Shown here: piece by piece, positions 17,879-26,121 of the stretch
Numbering within the stretch: the stretch's first letter is position 1
Layout: each line of letters starts with the position of its first letter
Assembly (NCBI GenBank): GCA_029260795.1
Contig: JAJDCO010000081.1
Coordinates: 104,087 to 168,086 of the forward strand
Length of the DNA stretch: 64,000 nt
Source of the DNA: Planctomycetota bacterium
Lineage (GTDB): Bacteria; Planctomycetota; OFTM77
Direction: 5' to 3'
The notes under the pieces: model-generated
Told to the model about the DNA's origin: nothing
Databases searched by the model: none
The model's input: the letters and a program-made list of their open reading frames with translations, nothing else
Position numbers and translations under genes: made by a program

Positions 17879-18371
17879 CCGGACGGTTCCGGACGTCGGA
17901 CGGCGATACTCGAGTGGACTGGATCGAATCGAGTCGGAGCTCGACGTGATTCGTCCCCTCGGGCCGACTCGTTGGGAGCGAATTCCCACCAGGCGAAAGC
18001 CTGGCCTCCGAGGAAGCGCAGCCTCCGATTTGGCGGTTCAACTCCCCACCGTCTTGCCTGGCCTCCCAGAACTCGACAGATTCTCGGCGGCTCGGGAGCC
18101 CCGATGCCATGAGCATTCATGGGAAACTGGGCCGGCATTCCGAATGGACTCAGCTTCATTCGGGTTGCGGGCGCCAAAGTTCCTTTGATAATATCCGCTG
18201 GATGCCGGGCAGCCTTGTTGCCCGACCCACGACAACTCGCGACGTCATTCCGGTCCTGAGGCCGCCGTAATCGGCTCGCCCCCGTGGCCGCTCCAACGAT
18301 CGGGAAGCGTTGGATTCGGGAAGAAGCACTTCACCTTGCCCTCGCCAAGGCGAAGTGGTGGGGGAGTGCAG
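17879..18371. other. Intergenic with GNRA-type hairpin repeats
   Basis: No gene was recognised. It contains a short perfect hairpin CCAGGC-GAAA-GCCTGG (17989-18004) of the same style as elements near 37.7 and 47.2 kb, followed by CCTCCGAGG/CAGCCTCCGA sequence that can also fold. A further hairpin-capable stretch CCGGGCA...TGCCCG lies just after 18200. A possible promoter for the small membrane protein is listed separately. Confidence 0.45.
18165..18192 (+). promoter_or_regulatory. Possible promoter of the small membrane protein
   Basis: TTGCGG (18165-18170), 16 bp, GATAAT (18187-18192) in an otherwise GC-rich stretch. The -35 is poor, so this is tentative. It would give a leader of about 170 nt with a GC hairpin. 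Confidence 0.25.
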
Positions 18372-18662
18372 ATGGAATGGAACATCTCCGGCGGGCTCTG
18401 GGTCCCGCTCACGCTCGTGGTCGTCGCACTGGGTGCCTTCTTGGCCTATCTGCGCTTCGACACCAAGACGCGTCATGGCCCCCAGGGCCATGGGGTCGAC
18501 ATCCTGGCGTTCTTCTTCGCACCGCTGATCGCGTTGACAGTCCTCTTGCTGCTCGATCTGGTGTGCCTGGTGCTGATGCCGGTCTACCTCCTCTACCGAG
18601 CAGCTCGTCGATTCGTGGCGGGACCGGCTCCGGTCACTCCCGAGGCGACCGAGAGCTTCTGA
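18372..18662 (+). CDS. Small two-helix membrane protein
   Basis: A 96-residue protein beginning MEWNISGG at ATG 18372, six bases after GGGGGAG. Two hydrophobic helices are evident: LWVPLTLVVVALGAFLAYL near residues 8-26 and a longer Leu/Val-rich one at about 46-75, separated by a charged loop RFDTKTRHGPQGHG. The tail is Pro/Glu-rich. I do not recognise a family. Its end lies 18 bp from the convergent deacetylase gene. Confidence 0.6.
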   Translation: MEWNISGGLWVPLTLVVVALGAFLAYLRFDTKTRHGPQGHGVDILAFFFAPLIALTVLLLLDLVCLVLMPVYLLYRAARRFVAGPAPVTPEATESF

Positions 18663-18680
18663 CGAGGCGGCGAAGGTCAC

Positions 18681-19589
18681 TCAAGAACGGTTCGAGGGCG
18701 CGGGCCAGAGCCGCAGCGACTCTTCGGCCGTCGTGAAGTGAATGCCCACGACATCCGCCGTGCTCGCCGCGTAGCCACCGGCGAGCACGATGACGATCGG
18801 AGCGCCCAGCTGTTGCACCCATTCGAGGACGAGGCGGTCGCGTCTTCGAAGCCCGTCGAGCGTGAGGCTCAGGCCACCCAGTTGATCGAGGCGGTAAGGG
18901 TCGGCACCGGCCAGGTAGAAGACAAGATCGGGATCGTGTCGCGAGGCGATCGTCGCGAGTGCGCTCGCGAGCTGCTCGAGATAGACCTCGTCGCCGGCAC
19001 CGTCCTCGAGGCCGATGTCGAGGTCGCCGCTCTCCTTGATCGGGTAGTTGTTCTCCTGATGCATGGAGAACGTGAAGACTCTCGGCTCGTCTTGGAAGAG
19101 GCGCGCATTGCCATTGCCCTGATGGACGTCGCAGTCGATGAGCGCGATCCGAGACGCCCGACATTCGACCAACGCGGTCCGGGCGGCGAGGGCGACGTCA
19201 TTGATGAGGCAGAAGCCTTCGGGGTGATCCGCGAAAGCGTGATGAAAGCCACCGCCGAGGTTCATGCCGCAACCGGAGTCCTCGCTGGCCCGCATCGCTG
19301 CCAGCGTTCCCCCGGTGTGGAGCCGGTAGCCCTCGACGACTCGGGCATTGATTGGCGCCTCGAGGAGCGGATCGATCACCGGATCGCCTTCGGGGATCGC
19401 GGCCAGACGATCGACGTAATCATCGGAGTGCACGAGGCGGAGCTCTTCGAATGAAACCGGCCGCGGCACGAGGAACTCTGCTCCGAGCTCCGACCGCAGC
19501 CGCTCGGCGAGCAATCGATACTTCTCGATCGGAAACACGTGCACGCCCCAGTCGAAGGCGTAACCGGGGTGATGGACGAAGATCGTCAT
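18681..19589 (-). CDS. HDAC-family (arginase-fold) deacetylase
   Basis: A 302-residue zinc deacetylase of the histone deacetylase/AcuC/acetylpolyamine amidohydrolase superfamily. Zinc and catalytic motifs: GGGFHHAF (His pair), IDCDVHQGNGN (Asp-x-His) and AGADPY (second zinc Asp), plus LAGGY near the C-terminus. In bacteria such enzymes deacetylate acetyl-CoA synthetase, polyamines or other amides; the substrate is not clear here. ATG 19589 follows GAGGAG by six bases; the frame continues to 19643 but without conserved sequence. Confidence 0.9.
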   Translation of the reverse strand: MTIFVHHPGYAFDWGVHVFPIEKYRLLAERLRSELGAEFLVPRPVSFEELRLVHSDDYVDRLAAIPEGDPVIDPLLEAPINARVVEGYRLHTGGTLAAMRASEDSGCGMNLGGGFHHAFADHPEGFCLINDVALAARTALVECRASRIALIDCDVHQGNGNARLFQDEPRVFTFSMHQENNYPIKESGDLDIGLEDGAGDEVYLEQLASALATIASRHDPDLVFYLAGADPYRLDQLGGLSLTLDGLRRRDRLVLEWVQQLGAPIVIVLAGGYAASTADVVGIHFTTAEESLRLWPAPSNRS

Positions 19590-19772
19590 TTGGCCGCTCC
19601 TCGTTGACTCGGGCCGCAGTGTATCAGGGCACCTGTTCGGCACGACCCTCGCCTTGGTAGAGTCAAAGCCTCGGGCCGCAGCCAGGAGGAGCCAGCCCGC
19701 GAAGAATCGCCCGCTCCGGAGCCATTCGCTGCGGGGTTTTCCTCCACGGAATCACGCTTCGGAGGTCATCCG

Positions 19773-20300
19773 ATGAAGAGCTCCGCGAAGACGGATCCAA
19801 CTCGCAGCGTCATCGCGCCACTCCCGTGTCGACTCCCGTGTCGACTCTTGGGCCGACTCTTGGGCCGACTCTTCGAGCTGCTCGGTGGCATCTTCTTTCC
19901 GCTCTTCTGGGTCTTTTGGGCAGAGACAACCTGGGTCGACGGGCTTCAGCCCGGCCTATCGGTGCTGACGGGCATCGTGGTCGCCGCGTACTGCCTGAAC
20001 CTGCTCAAGCCGGGGTTTTTCCTCGCCCCCTTGCTGAACGGTGCCGCATTCGTTTCTGCGACTTGGGGCTTGGCCATGTCGGCATTCGGCATGGTCGCGC
20101 TTATCGCGATCACGCATCCGATCGCATTGTTGTTCCTCACGCCCTTCCTGACCGCTTGGAGCTATCGCGCCGGAGCGCGGCGAGCCGCCCACGATTGGCA
20201 AGACCGGCCGAGGGCCCAAAAGCTGGGCGCGATCGTCTTCGCCATCCTGGTGTTCGTGCTTCCATTTGTCTTGATCAAGCACACGATCATCGTGAGCTGA
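19773..20300 (+). CDS. Integral membrane protein, unknown
   Basis: A 175-residue protein with about four hydrophobic segments (around residues 37-50, 60-80, 88-125 and 150-168) and a basic N-terminus. Residues 17-32 are encoded by a frame-preserving 12-bp microrepeat (PCRL PCRL LGRL LGRL). Ends with FVLPFVLIKHTIIVS. No known family recognised; sits alone between the deacetylase and tetR genes. Confidence 0.6.
   Translation: MKSSAKTDPTRSVIAPLPCRLPCRLLGRLLGRLFELLGGIFFPLFWVFWAETTWVDGLQPGLSVLTGIVVAAYCLNLLKPGFFLAPLLNGAAFVSATWGLAMSAFGMVALIAITHPIALLFLTPFLTAWSYRAGARRAAHDWQDRPRAQKLGAIVFAILVFVLPFVLIKHTIIVS
19821..19868 (+). repeat. 12-bp microrepeat inside a membrane protein gene
   Basis: CTCCCGTGTCGA occurs twice (19821-19832, 19833-19844), followed by two copies of CTCTTGGGCCGA (19845-19856, 19857-19868). 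Unit length is four codons, so copy-number change would keep frame and lengthen the basic juxtamembrane segment. Confidence 0.85.
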
Positions 20301-20348
20301 CAACGGCCTAGCCGCGAGGGCATTGAACGAGGGGAGTATTCGCCCGTT

Positions 20349-20437
20349 CCGCTTGCTTCGCGCGCGGTTCCGGTTGGGCGCGTTGCCGGCGCCATGGGCC
20401 GCTTGCTTCGCGGCGCGGTTCCCTGCGGCGCGGTTCC
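20349..20437. repeat. Direct repeats upstream of tetR
   Basis: CCGCTTGCTTCGCG followed by CGCGGTTCC occurs at 20349-20371 and again, with one extra G, at 20399-20422; a third partial copy GCGGCGCGGTTCC is at 20425-20437. Origin unclear; they lie upstream of the regulator's operator. Confidence 0.7.
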
Positions 20438-20490
20438 TGGCTGCCACGGCTCCCCGCTTGAGGCCACCGGCTTCCCCTGGTAGAACGAAG

Positions 20491-20515
20491 CGTCAGTTTT
20501 TGACGTTTCGTCAAA
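20491..20515 (+). promoter_or_regulatory. Palindromic operator of the tetR efflux operon
   Basis: A perfect palindrome TTTGACG-TTT-CGTCAAA (20499-20515) overlaps a second inverted pair CGTCA (20491-20495) and TGACG (20501-20505). The right arm runs into the AAAGGAG ribosome-binding site (20513-20519) of tetR. Position and symmetry fit autorepression by the TetR protein and control of the efflux genes behind it. Confidence 0.7.
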
Positions 20516-20523
20516 GGAGCGCC

Positions 20524-21234
20524 ATGTCCGTCCGGGAACGCAAGAAGCGACAGATCGAAGAGCGAGCCGACCTCGTGCTCGACGTCGCTCGCCACCTCTT
20601 CATCGAGCGCGGATTCCACGGGGTCACCATGGACCGCATCGCGAAAGCCTGCGAGTACTCCAAGGGCACGATCTACGGACACTTCCCCAACAAGGAAGAA
20701 GTCGTCGTCGCCCTAGCCTCCCGGGCCGTGCAGCGCACCCATCAGCTCTTCGAGCGCGCCGCTCGTTTCTCGGGACGCTCCCGGGAACGCATGTGCGCCC
20801 TCGGCGAGTCCTATGCGAGCTTCGTGCAGAACGAGCCGGAGGACTTCCGCTTCTGGCTGATGCTCCGACCCGACGCGCTCCGCGACAAGATCTCCTCCGA
20901 GCGCCAGGAGGCTTTCCTGACCGGCGAGCAGGCGTGCATGAGCATCGTCGATGGTGTCGTGCGCGACGCGCTGGCGGAGGGCGATCTCGTGCTCCAACCC
21001 GACCAGACGGCCGGCGACATCGGCTTCGGGCTGTGGTCCCTGAGCTTTGGCGCCTACTCCCTCGCCGACTCCAACGACTTCGTCCACGGCCTGACGGGAT
21101 CCGGAGTCTTCCCGTCCGTTCGACGTCACGGACATGCCTTGATGGATGGCTACGGCTGGCAGCCCCTCTTTGCGCAATGGGACTACGCGAGCACCTACGC
21201 GCGCATCGAGGCCGAGGTCTTCACCCATGACTAG
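20524..21234 (+). CDS. TetR-family repressor
   Basis: A 236-residue regulator. The N-terminal helix-turn-helix (residues about 15-62) has the TetR pattern: ARHLFIERGFHGVTMDRIA followed by KGTIYGHFPNKEEVV. The rest is an all-helical ligand domain. ATG 20524 is preceded by AAAGGAG at four bases; upstream in-frame sequence is repetitive and non-coding in character. It is the first gene of tetR-MFP-RND and its last 8 bp overlap the adaptor gene, so it is co-transcribed with its likely targets. Confidence 0.93.
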   Translation: MSVRERKKRQIEERADLVLDVARHLFIERGFHGVTMDRIAKACEYSKGTIYGHFPNKEEVVVALASRAVQRTHQLFERAARFSGRSRERMCALGESYASFVQNEPEDFRFWLMLRPDALRDKISSERQEAFLTGEQACMSIVDGVVRDALAEGDLVLQPDQTAGDIGFGLWSLSFGAYSLADSNDFVHGLTGSGVFPSVRRHGHALMDGYGWQPLFAQWDYASTYARIEAEVFTHD

Positions 21235-22549
21235 GACGCTGCCCGACAGCTCGAGCCCACCCCCGACGAAGAAGCTCACGCGATCGCCTTGGGTCTGGGG
21301 GGCTCTCGTCATCCTGCTCGTCGCGGCGAGCTGGTGGATCCTCACTCGAGTCCTCTCGGCCCGCTCCGATTCGGACGCCCCTTCGGTCTCCCGTGCACTT
21401 CCCGTTTCCACGATCGTGGTGGAAGAGTCCGATGGTTGGACGGTCCGTCGCGAGCTCACCGGAGAGATCGTCGCTCGTCGCAGCGCCGATCTCTCCTTCG
21501 ATCGAACGGCACGCCTGGTCGAGATCCGGGTCGACGACGGTGACGAGGTCGTCGAGGGCCAGCTCTTGGCTCGCCTCGACGCTCGCCGACTCGAAGCGCG
21601 ACAAGAAGACCTCGTCGCGCAACGATCGGAGCATGCCGCGCGGCTGGAAGAGATGCGGGCCGGACCGCGCGCCGAGACCATCGCGGCCGCCCACGCTCAG
21701 GTCGACGAGGCGAAGGCCGAGGTCGCCTTTCTCGATCTCCAGACCGAACGACGCCGAAGGCTCGCCGAGGACGGGACGATCTCGAGCGAGAGCTACGACG
21801 AGACCCGCTTCCAAGCCAAAGCGGCACGGGCCCGAGAGGCCTCGGCCCAGAAGAACCTCGACGAGCTCCTCGCCGGAACGCGCAACGAGCAGATTCGAGC
21901 CCAGGAAGCCGTCGTCGAGCGATTGGAGGCACGGCTCCGAGAGATCGCCATCGAGCTCGAGGACGGACAGCTCGTCGCCCCCTTCAGCGGCACGGTCACC
22001 GATCGCCGCGCAGACGAAGGAGCCCTCGCCCGCGCGGGTGAGCCCGTCGTGCGTCTCGTCGAGCACGCGCACCTCGAGGCGAGGATCGGAATCCCACTCG
22101 CGCTCGTCCAGGGGCTCGCGGCGGGGGATGTCCTCGAGGTCCTCGCCGGAGACGAGCGCTGGCCGGCTCGAGTTCGCGGCTTCCTTCCGGAGATCGACCG
22201 GTCGACGCAGACCCGCGGCGTGATCCTGACGCTCGAGAGCACGACGGCCATACCGGGTCAGATCGCGCGCCTACCGGTCGAAGAGCCCGTTTCGGCGCGC
22301 GGCGTTTGGCTTCCGATCTCGTCGTTGCGCGACTCCGTGCGTGGGCTGTGGTCTTGCCTGCGTTTGGTCGAGCGCGAGGGTCGACTCACGACCGAACGTT
22401 GCGACGTCGAGATCCTCCATACCGAAGGTCTGCGGGCCTTCGTGCGGGCGCCGCTACAAGCCGGCGATCGCGTGGTCGCCGATGCCCAACACCGAGTCGT
22501 GCCCGGGCAGCTCGTCGAGTCGGTGCCCGCGCCGGCCGATCGGGAGTAG
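21227..22549 (+). CDS. RND efflux periplasmic adaptor
   Basis: A 440-residue HlyD-like adaptor: TM at about residues 23-44 (WVWGALVILLVAASWWIL), lipoyl half EIRVDDGDEVVEGQLLARLD, an Ala/Glu/Arg-rich coiled-coil hairpin, second lipoyl half LVAPFSGTVTDRRADEG, then barrel domain. ATG 21227 overlaps the tetR stop by 8 bp and its stop is 6 bp before the RND gene. It would link the inner-membrane pump to an outer-membrane channel not encoded here. Confidence 0.92.
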   Translation: MTRTLPDSSSPPPTKKLTRSPWVWGALVILLVAASWWILTRVLSARSDSDAPSVSRALPVSTIVVEESDGWTVRRELTGEIVARRSADLSFDRTARLVEIRVDDGDEVVEGQLLARLDARRLEARQEDLVAQRSEHAARLEEMRAGPRAETIAAAHAQVDEAKAEVAFLDLQTERRRRLAEDGTISSESYDETRFQAKAARAREASAQKNLDELLAGTRNEQIRAQEAVVERLEARLREIAIELEDGQLVAPFSGTVTDRRADEGALARAGEPVVRLVEHAHLEARIGIPLALVQGLAAGDVLEVLAGDERWPARVRGFLPEIDRSTQTRGVILTLESTTAIPGQIARLPVEEPVSARGVWLPISSLRDSVRGLWSCLRLVEREGRLTTERCDVEILHTEGLRAFVRAPLQAGDRVVADAQHRVVPGQLVESVPAPADRE

Positions 22550-22555
22550 TGCGCG

Positions 22556-25500
22556 ATGGCCCTGGGTGACCTGTTTCTCCGGAATCGCCGACTCCTCGTC
22601 CTCACGATCCTGCTGATCGTCGTCGCGGGCCTGTCGAGCTTCGCGGTCCTGCCTCGGCAGGAGGATCCGCAGATGGTGACCCGCTTCGCGAACGTGACGA
22701 CTCTGCTTCCCGGAGCGACCGCCGATCGCGTCGATGCACTCGTGACCGAGGAGATCGACAACATCCTTCTCGAGGTGGAGGAGATCCGCTCGCTCGACTC
22801 GGTCTCCCGGCCCGGGATCTCCAAGGTGTACATCGAGCTCGACGACTGGGTGTCCGACATCGAGTCGGTGTGGACGCGCATCCGCGACGAGCTCGATGAC
22901 GCACGTGCTCGTCTCCCCGTCGAAGCGAGCGATCCCGACTTCGAGAAAGACGACACGCGAGCCTACGCTCTGGTGGTTGGCTTGCGATGGAATGCGGACA
23001 CACCGGTCCAGCTCGCCTTGCTACGTCGTCACGCCGAGGAGCTCGAGCAGGCCTTGCGCCGTATTCCCGGAACCGAGGAGGTGAAGACCCACGGCGAGCC
23101 CGAGGAGGAGATCCGGATCGAAGTGTCCCCGCGCGAGCTTGCGGCGCTGGGTTGGACGACGATCGACCTCGCTCGCCAGATCGCGGCCAGCGATGCCAAG
23201 ATCGCGGCTGGCCGGATGCGGAGCCGCGAGACGGAGATCTCCATCGAGCTCGAGACCGAGCTCGACTCACTGGATCGTATTCGCGACATCCCGATTCGTC
23301 AGGCCGAGGGCGCTCGCTTCGCTCGCATCGGCGACATCGCGACCGTGAGCCGCACGGTGAGAGAGCCGCTCGATCGCCTGGCCGTGCTCGATGGCCGGCC
23401 CGGGATTGCCGTCGGCGTCCGCATCCTGCCAAACCAACGATTGGACGAATGGTCCGATCGCGCTCGAGCTCGGCTCGCCGAATTCCGGGCCGCTCTCCCG
23501 ACTGGCCTCGAGCTCACCACCGTCTTTGATCAGAATCGGTATACCAGCCAACGTCTCGACGGGCTCCTGACCAACCTCGCCCTCGGTGCGTTGGCCGTGG
23601 TCGCCGTCATTTGCTTGATGATGGGCTGGCGCTCGGCGCTGCTGGTCGGCACGGCTCTGCCGCTCTCGACGCTGATGGTGTTCGCCGGCATGCGCGCCTT
23701 CTCGGTACCGGTCGATCAGATGTCGGTCACCGGGCTCATCATCGCCTTGGGCCTGTTGATCGACAACGCGATCGTGATCGTCGACGAGGTCCGTCGGGGG
23801 CTCCGCGCCGGCCGCTCACCGCGCGACGCGGTCTCGACCAGCGTCGCTCATCTCGCGGTCCCCCTGCTCGGCTCGACCGTCACGACCGTGCTCGCCTTTC
23901 TACCGATCGCCCTCATGCCCGGAGCCGCAGGGGACTTCGTCGCGGCGATTGCCATCACCGTGATCCTTGCGCTCATCAGCTCGCTGTTCCTCGCCTTGAC
24001 CGTCGTGCCAGCGCTCACGGGTCTCCTCGGTATCCGAATGGCCGCGACGACGCCGAGCGCCTGGGCCTTCGGCCTCCCGGCAGGGCCGGTCGCGACGCTC
24101 GGCCGCCGTGTCTTGACCTGGCTCATCGCGCGTCCGCTCCGGGGCGTCGTTTTCGCATTGCTGCTCCCAGCCGCCGGCTTCCTCGCGCTCACTCGTCTCA
24201 CCGAGCAGTTCTTTCCGCCTGCCGATCGCGACATGTTCCACATCCAAGTCGAGCTCGCCGGTCAGGCCTCGCTCGATCGGACTCGCCGATTGTCGGAGCG
24301 CATCAGCGAGCACCTCGAGCGACACGCCGGTGTCACCCGCATCGACTGGTTCCTCGGCGAGAGTGCGCCGCGCTTCTACTACAACGTGCTCTCCGAACGG
24401 GAGCACTCACCGGGCTACGCGCAGGCGATGGTGCTGACGCGCTCGGCCGATACCGCCAACGCATTGATTCCTAGCTTGCAGGAGGAGCTGGATCGCGCGT
24501 TTCCCGAAGCCCGAGTCCTGGTGCGCCGCCTCGAGCAAGGTCCCCCCTTCGCGGCTCCCATCGAGCTCCAGCTCGCCGGCCCCGATCCGGTCGTCCTCCG
24601 CGAGCTCGGTGATCGCATCCGACTCGAGCTGGCGAGTCGCCCCGAGGTGCTGCACGTCACGGCGAGCGCATCGGAGTCGCTTCCGAAGCTGGGCCTGGTG
24701 GTCGACGAGGTCGCGGCCCGGCGCGTCGGGCTCGATCATGCTTCGATCGCCCGGCAGCTCGCGGCCGGCTTGGAAGGGGCGACGGGCGGCTCGATCCTCG
24801 AGGACACCGAGAGCATCCCGGTGCGGGTTCGGCTGCCTCGCGAGAGCCGGTCCGATCCCGATCGCATCGCCTCACTCGACCTGATCGCCCCGATCTCGGG
24901 GACCGCGGGACGACCGGTCCCATTCTCGGCCATCGCGGATTGGGAGCTGATGCCCGAGTCGGCGAGCCGATACCGCAGCCGAGGCCAGCCGGTGAACACG
25001 ATTCGCGGCTACCTGGCGATGGGCGTCCTGCCTCAGACCGTGCTGGAGCCCTTTCGCGCGTGGCTCGAAACGCTCGAGCTTCCACCCGATGTGCAGTTCG
25101 AGATCGAAGGCGAATCGGCAGAGCGCGACCGGGCGATCGGCAACTTGATGGCTTCGGTCGGCGTGCTGTTCACGTTGATGGCTGCGATCCTGGTGCTCTC
25201 CTTCCGCTCATTCCGCCTGACCGGATTGATCGCTCTCGTGTCCGGTCTCTCGGTCGGCCTCGCCTTCGGTGCCCTCTGGCTGTTCGGCTTTCCGTTCGGG
25301 TTCATGGCCATCGTGGGCACGATGGGCCTGATTGGCGTGGCGATCAACGACTCGATCGTCGTGCTGGCGGCGATCCAGCGGGACGCAGGTGCCCGAACGG
25401 GGGACCCAGGCCGGTTGGTCCAGGTCGCGCTGCAGGAGAGTCGCCACGTGCTGTCGACGACGCTGACGACCGTGGCGGGCTTCTTGCCGCTGCTCATCGC

Positions 25501-25630
25501 GGGCGGAGAGTTCTGGCCCCCGACGGCCATCACGATCGCAGCCGGCGTCGGTGGAGCGACCGTCCTCGCGCTCGTCCTGATCCCCTCCGGCTACCGCATC
25601 CTGATGACCCCTCGGCCGGCCGCGGCCTGA
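22556..25630 (+). CDS. RND transporter (AcrB/HAE1-like)
   Basis: A 1024-residue proton-driven pump with the RND plan: TM1 near residue 15, a large periplasmic loop, TM2-6, TM7, second loop, TM8-12. The proton-relay region of TM4 reads IALGLLIDNAIVIVDEVRRG, with an Asp where AcrB has its Asp pair; TM10-11 read GLIGVAINDSIVVLAAIQRD and HVLSTTLTTVAGFLPLL. N-terminal LPRQEDPQM is typical of the family. Operon context gives a three-part drug, solvent or metabolite exporter under TetR control. Compared with classical HAE1 pumps it is about normal length. Confidence 0.94.
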   Translation: MALGDLFLRNRRLLVLTILLIVVAGLSSFAVLPRQEDPQMVTRFANVTTLLPGATADRVDALVTEEIDNILLEVEEIRSLDSVSRPGISKVYIELDDWVSDIESVWTRIRDELDDARARLPVEASDPDFEKDDTRAYALVVGLRWNADTPVQLALLRRHAEELEQALRRIPGTEEVKTHGEPEEEIRIEVSPRELAALGWTTIDLARQIAASDAKIAAGRMRSRETEISIELETELDSLDRIRDIPIRQAEGARFARIGDIATVSRTVREPLDRLAVLDGRPGIAVGVRILPNQRLDEWSDRARARLAEFRAALPTGLELTTVFDQNRYTSQRLDGLLTNLALGALAVVAVICLMMGWRSALLVGTALPLSTLMVFAGMRAFSVPVDQMSVTGLIIALGLLIDNAIVIVDEVRRGLRAGRSPRDAVSTSVAHLAVPLLGSTVTTVLAFLPIALMPGAAGDFVAAIAITVILALISSLFLALTVVPALTGLLGIRMAATTPSAWAFGLPAGPVATLGRRVLTWLIARPLRGVVFALLLPAAGFLALTRLTEQFFPPADRDMFHIQVELAGQASLDRTRRLSERISEHLERHAGVTRIDWFLGESAPRFYYNVLSEREHSPGYAQAMVLTRSADTANALIPSLQEELDRAFPEARVLVRRLEQGPPFAAPIELQLAGPDPVVLRELGDRIRLELASRPEVLHVTASASESLPKLGLVVDEVAARRVGLDHASIARQLAAGLEGATGGSILEDTESIPVRVRLPRESRSDPDRIASLDLIAPISGTAGRPVPFSAIADWELMPESASRYRSRGQPVNTIRGYLAMGVLPQTVLEPFRAWLETLELPPDVQFEIEGESAERDRAIGNLMASVGVLFTLMAAILVLSFRSFRLTGLIALVSGLSVGLAFGALWLFGFPFGFMAIVGTMGLIGVAINDSIVVLAAIQRDAGARTGDPGRLVQVALQESRHVLSTTLTTVAGFLPLLIAGGEFWPPTAITIAAGVGGATVLALVLIPSGYRILMTPRPAAA

Positions 25631-26121
25631 GGGCGCCCCGCGGCGATTTGTGGGTCCGAAGGGGCGCATCATCCAGCCCCAGGTGAGCCGGGGCTGGATG
25701 ATGCGCCCCGACTCACCTGGGGTATCGACCCGTCACACCGACAGCCATTGAGTCACTGCATTGGCGATCGGTAACGTTGCGGGCCGCCCCGAAAGCACGA
25801 CGACGCCGGAACTCCGCCAAAGAGTTTTCAAGAAAGAGACAAACCGTTCCCGGCTCGTAACGTCCATCTAGCGTCCTCACGGCACTCGGCGTCTCTTCCA
25901 TCCCCACGAAGAGGTGTAGTGCGAGAGGACTGTGGACCTGTGGCGGGTGAAGTGATTAGACTCGAAGTGTTTAGGAGAAACGGACAACTGGACTCGCCGC
26001 GGTCGACCTGCCTGGGCCGCGATTCCACTCCGAACTGACGGAGCACCCGGTCGAGCCTCGACGGTGACGCAGACACCGCCCGAGGAAGGGAATCGGCCTA
26101 GCCTCCGGAAGGGGATTACCC
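25631..26121. other. Intergenic with nested inverted repeats
   Basis: No gene between the RND pump and the metallopeptidase fusion. The left part holds the long hairpin described separately; the remaining ~400 bp show a region of somewhat lower G+C around 25730-25990 without recognisable ORF or promoter. GGAAGGGG at 26106-26113 is the ribosome-binding site of the next gene. Confidence 0.5.
25661..25722. repeat. 20-bp perfect hairpin with alternative pairing
   Basis: Arms 25661-25680 and 25690-25709 are perfect reverse complements around a 9-base loop (AGGTGAGCC). CCCCAGGTGAG (25677-25687), which covers the left-arm end and most of the loop, is also the perfect reverse complement of CTCACCTGGGG (25712-25722) beyond the stem, so a pseudoknot or an alternative hairpin can form. 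The core CTGGATGATG-CGCCCC recurs with one inserted T at 52697-52713. It may act as a terminator for the efflux operon, but has no T-run. Confidence 0.85.
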
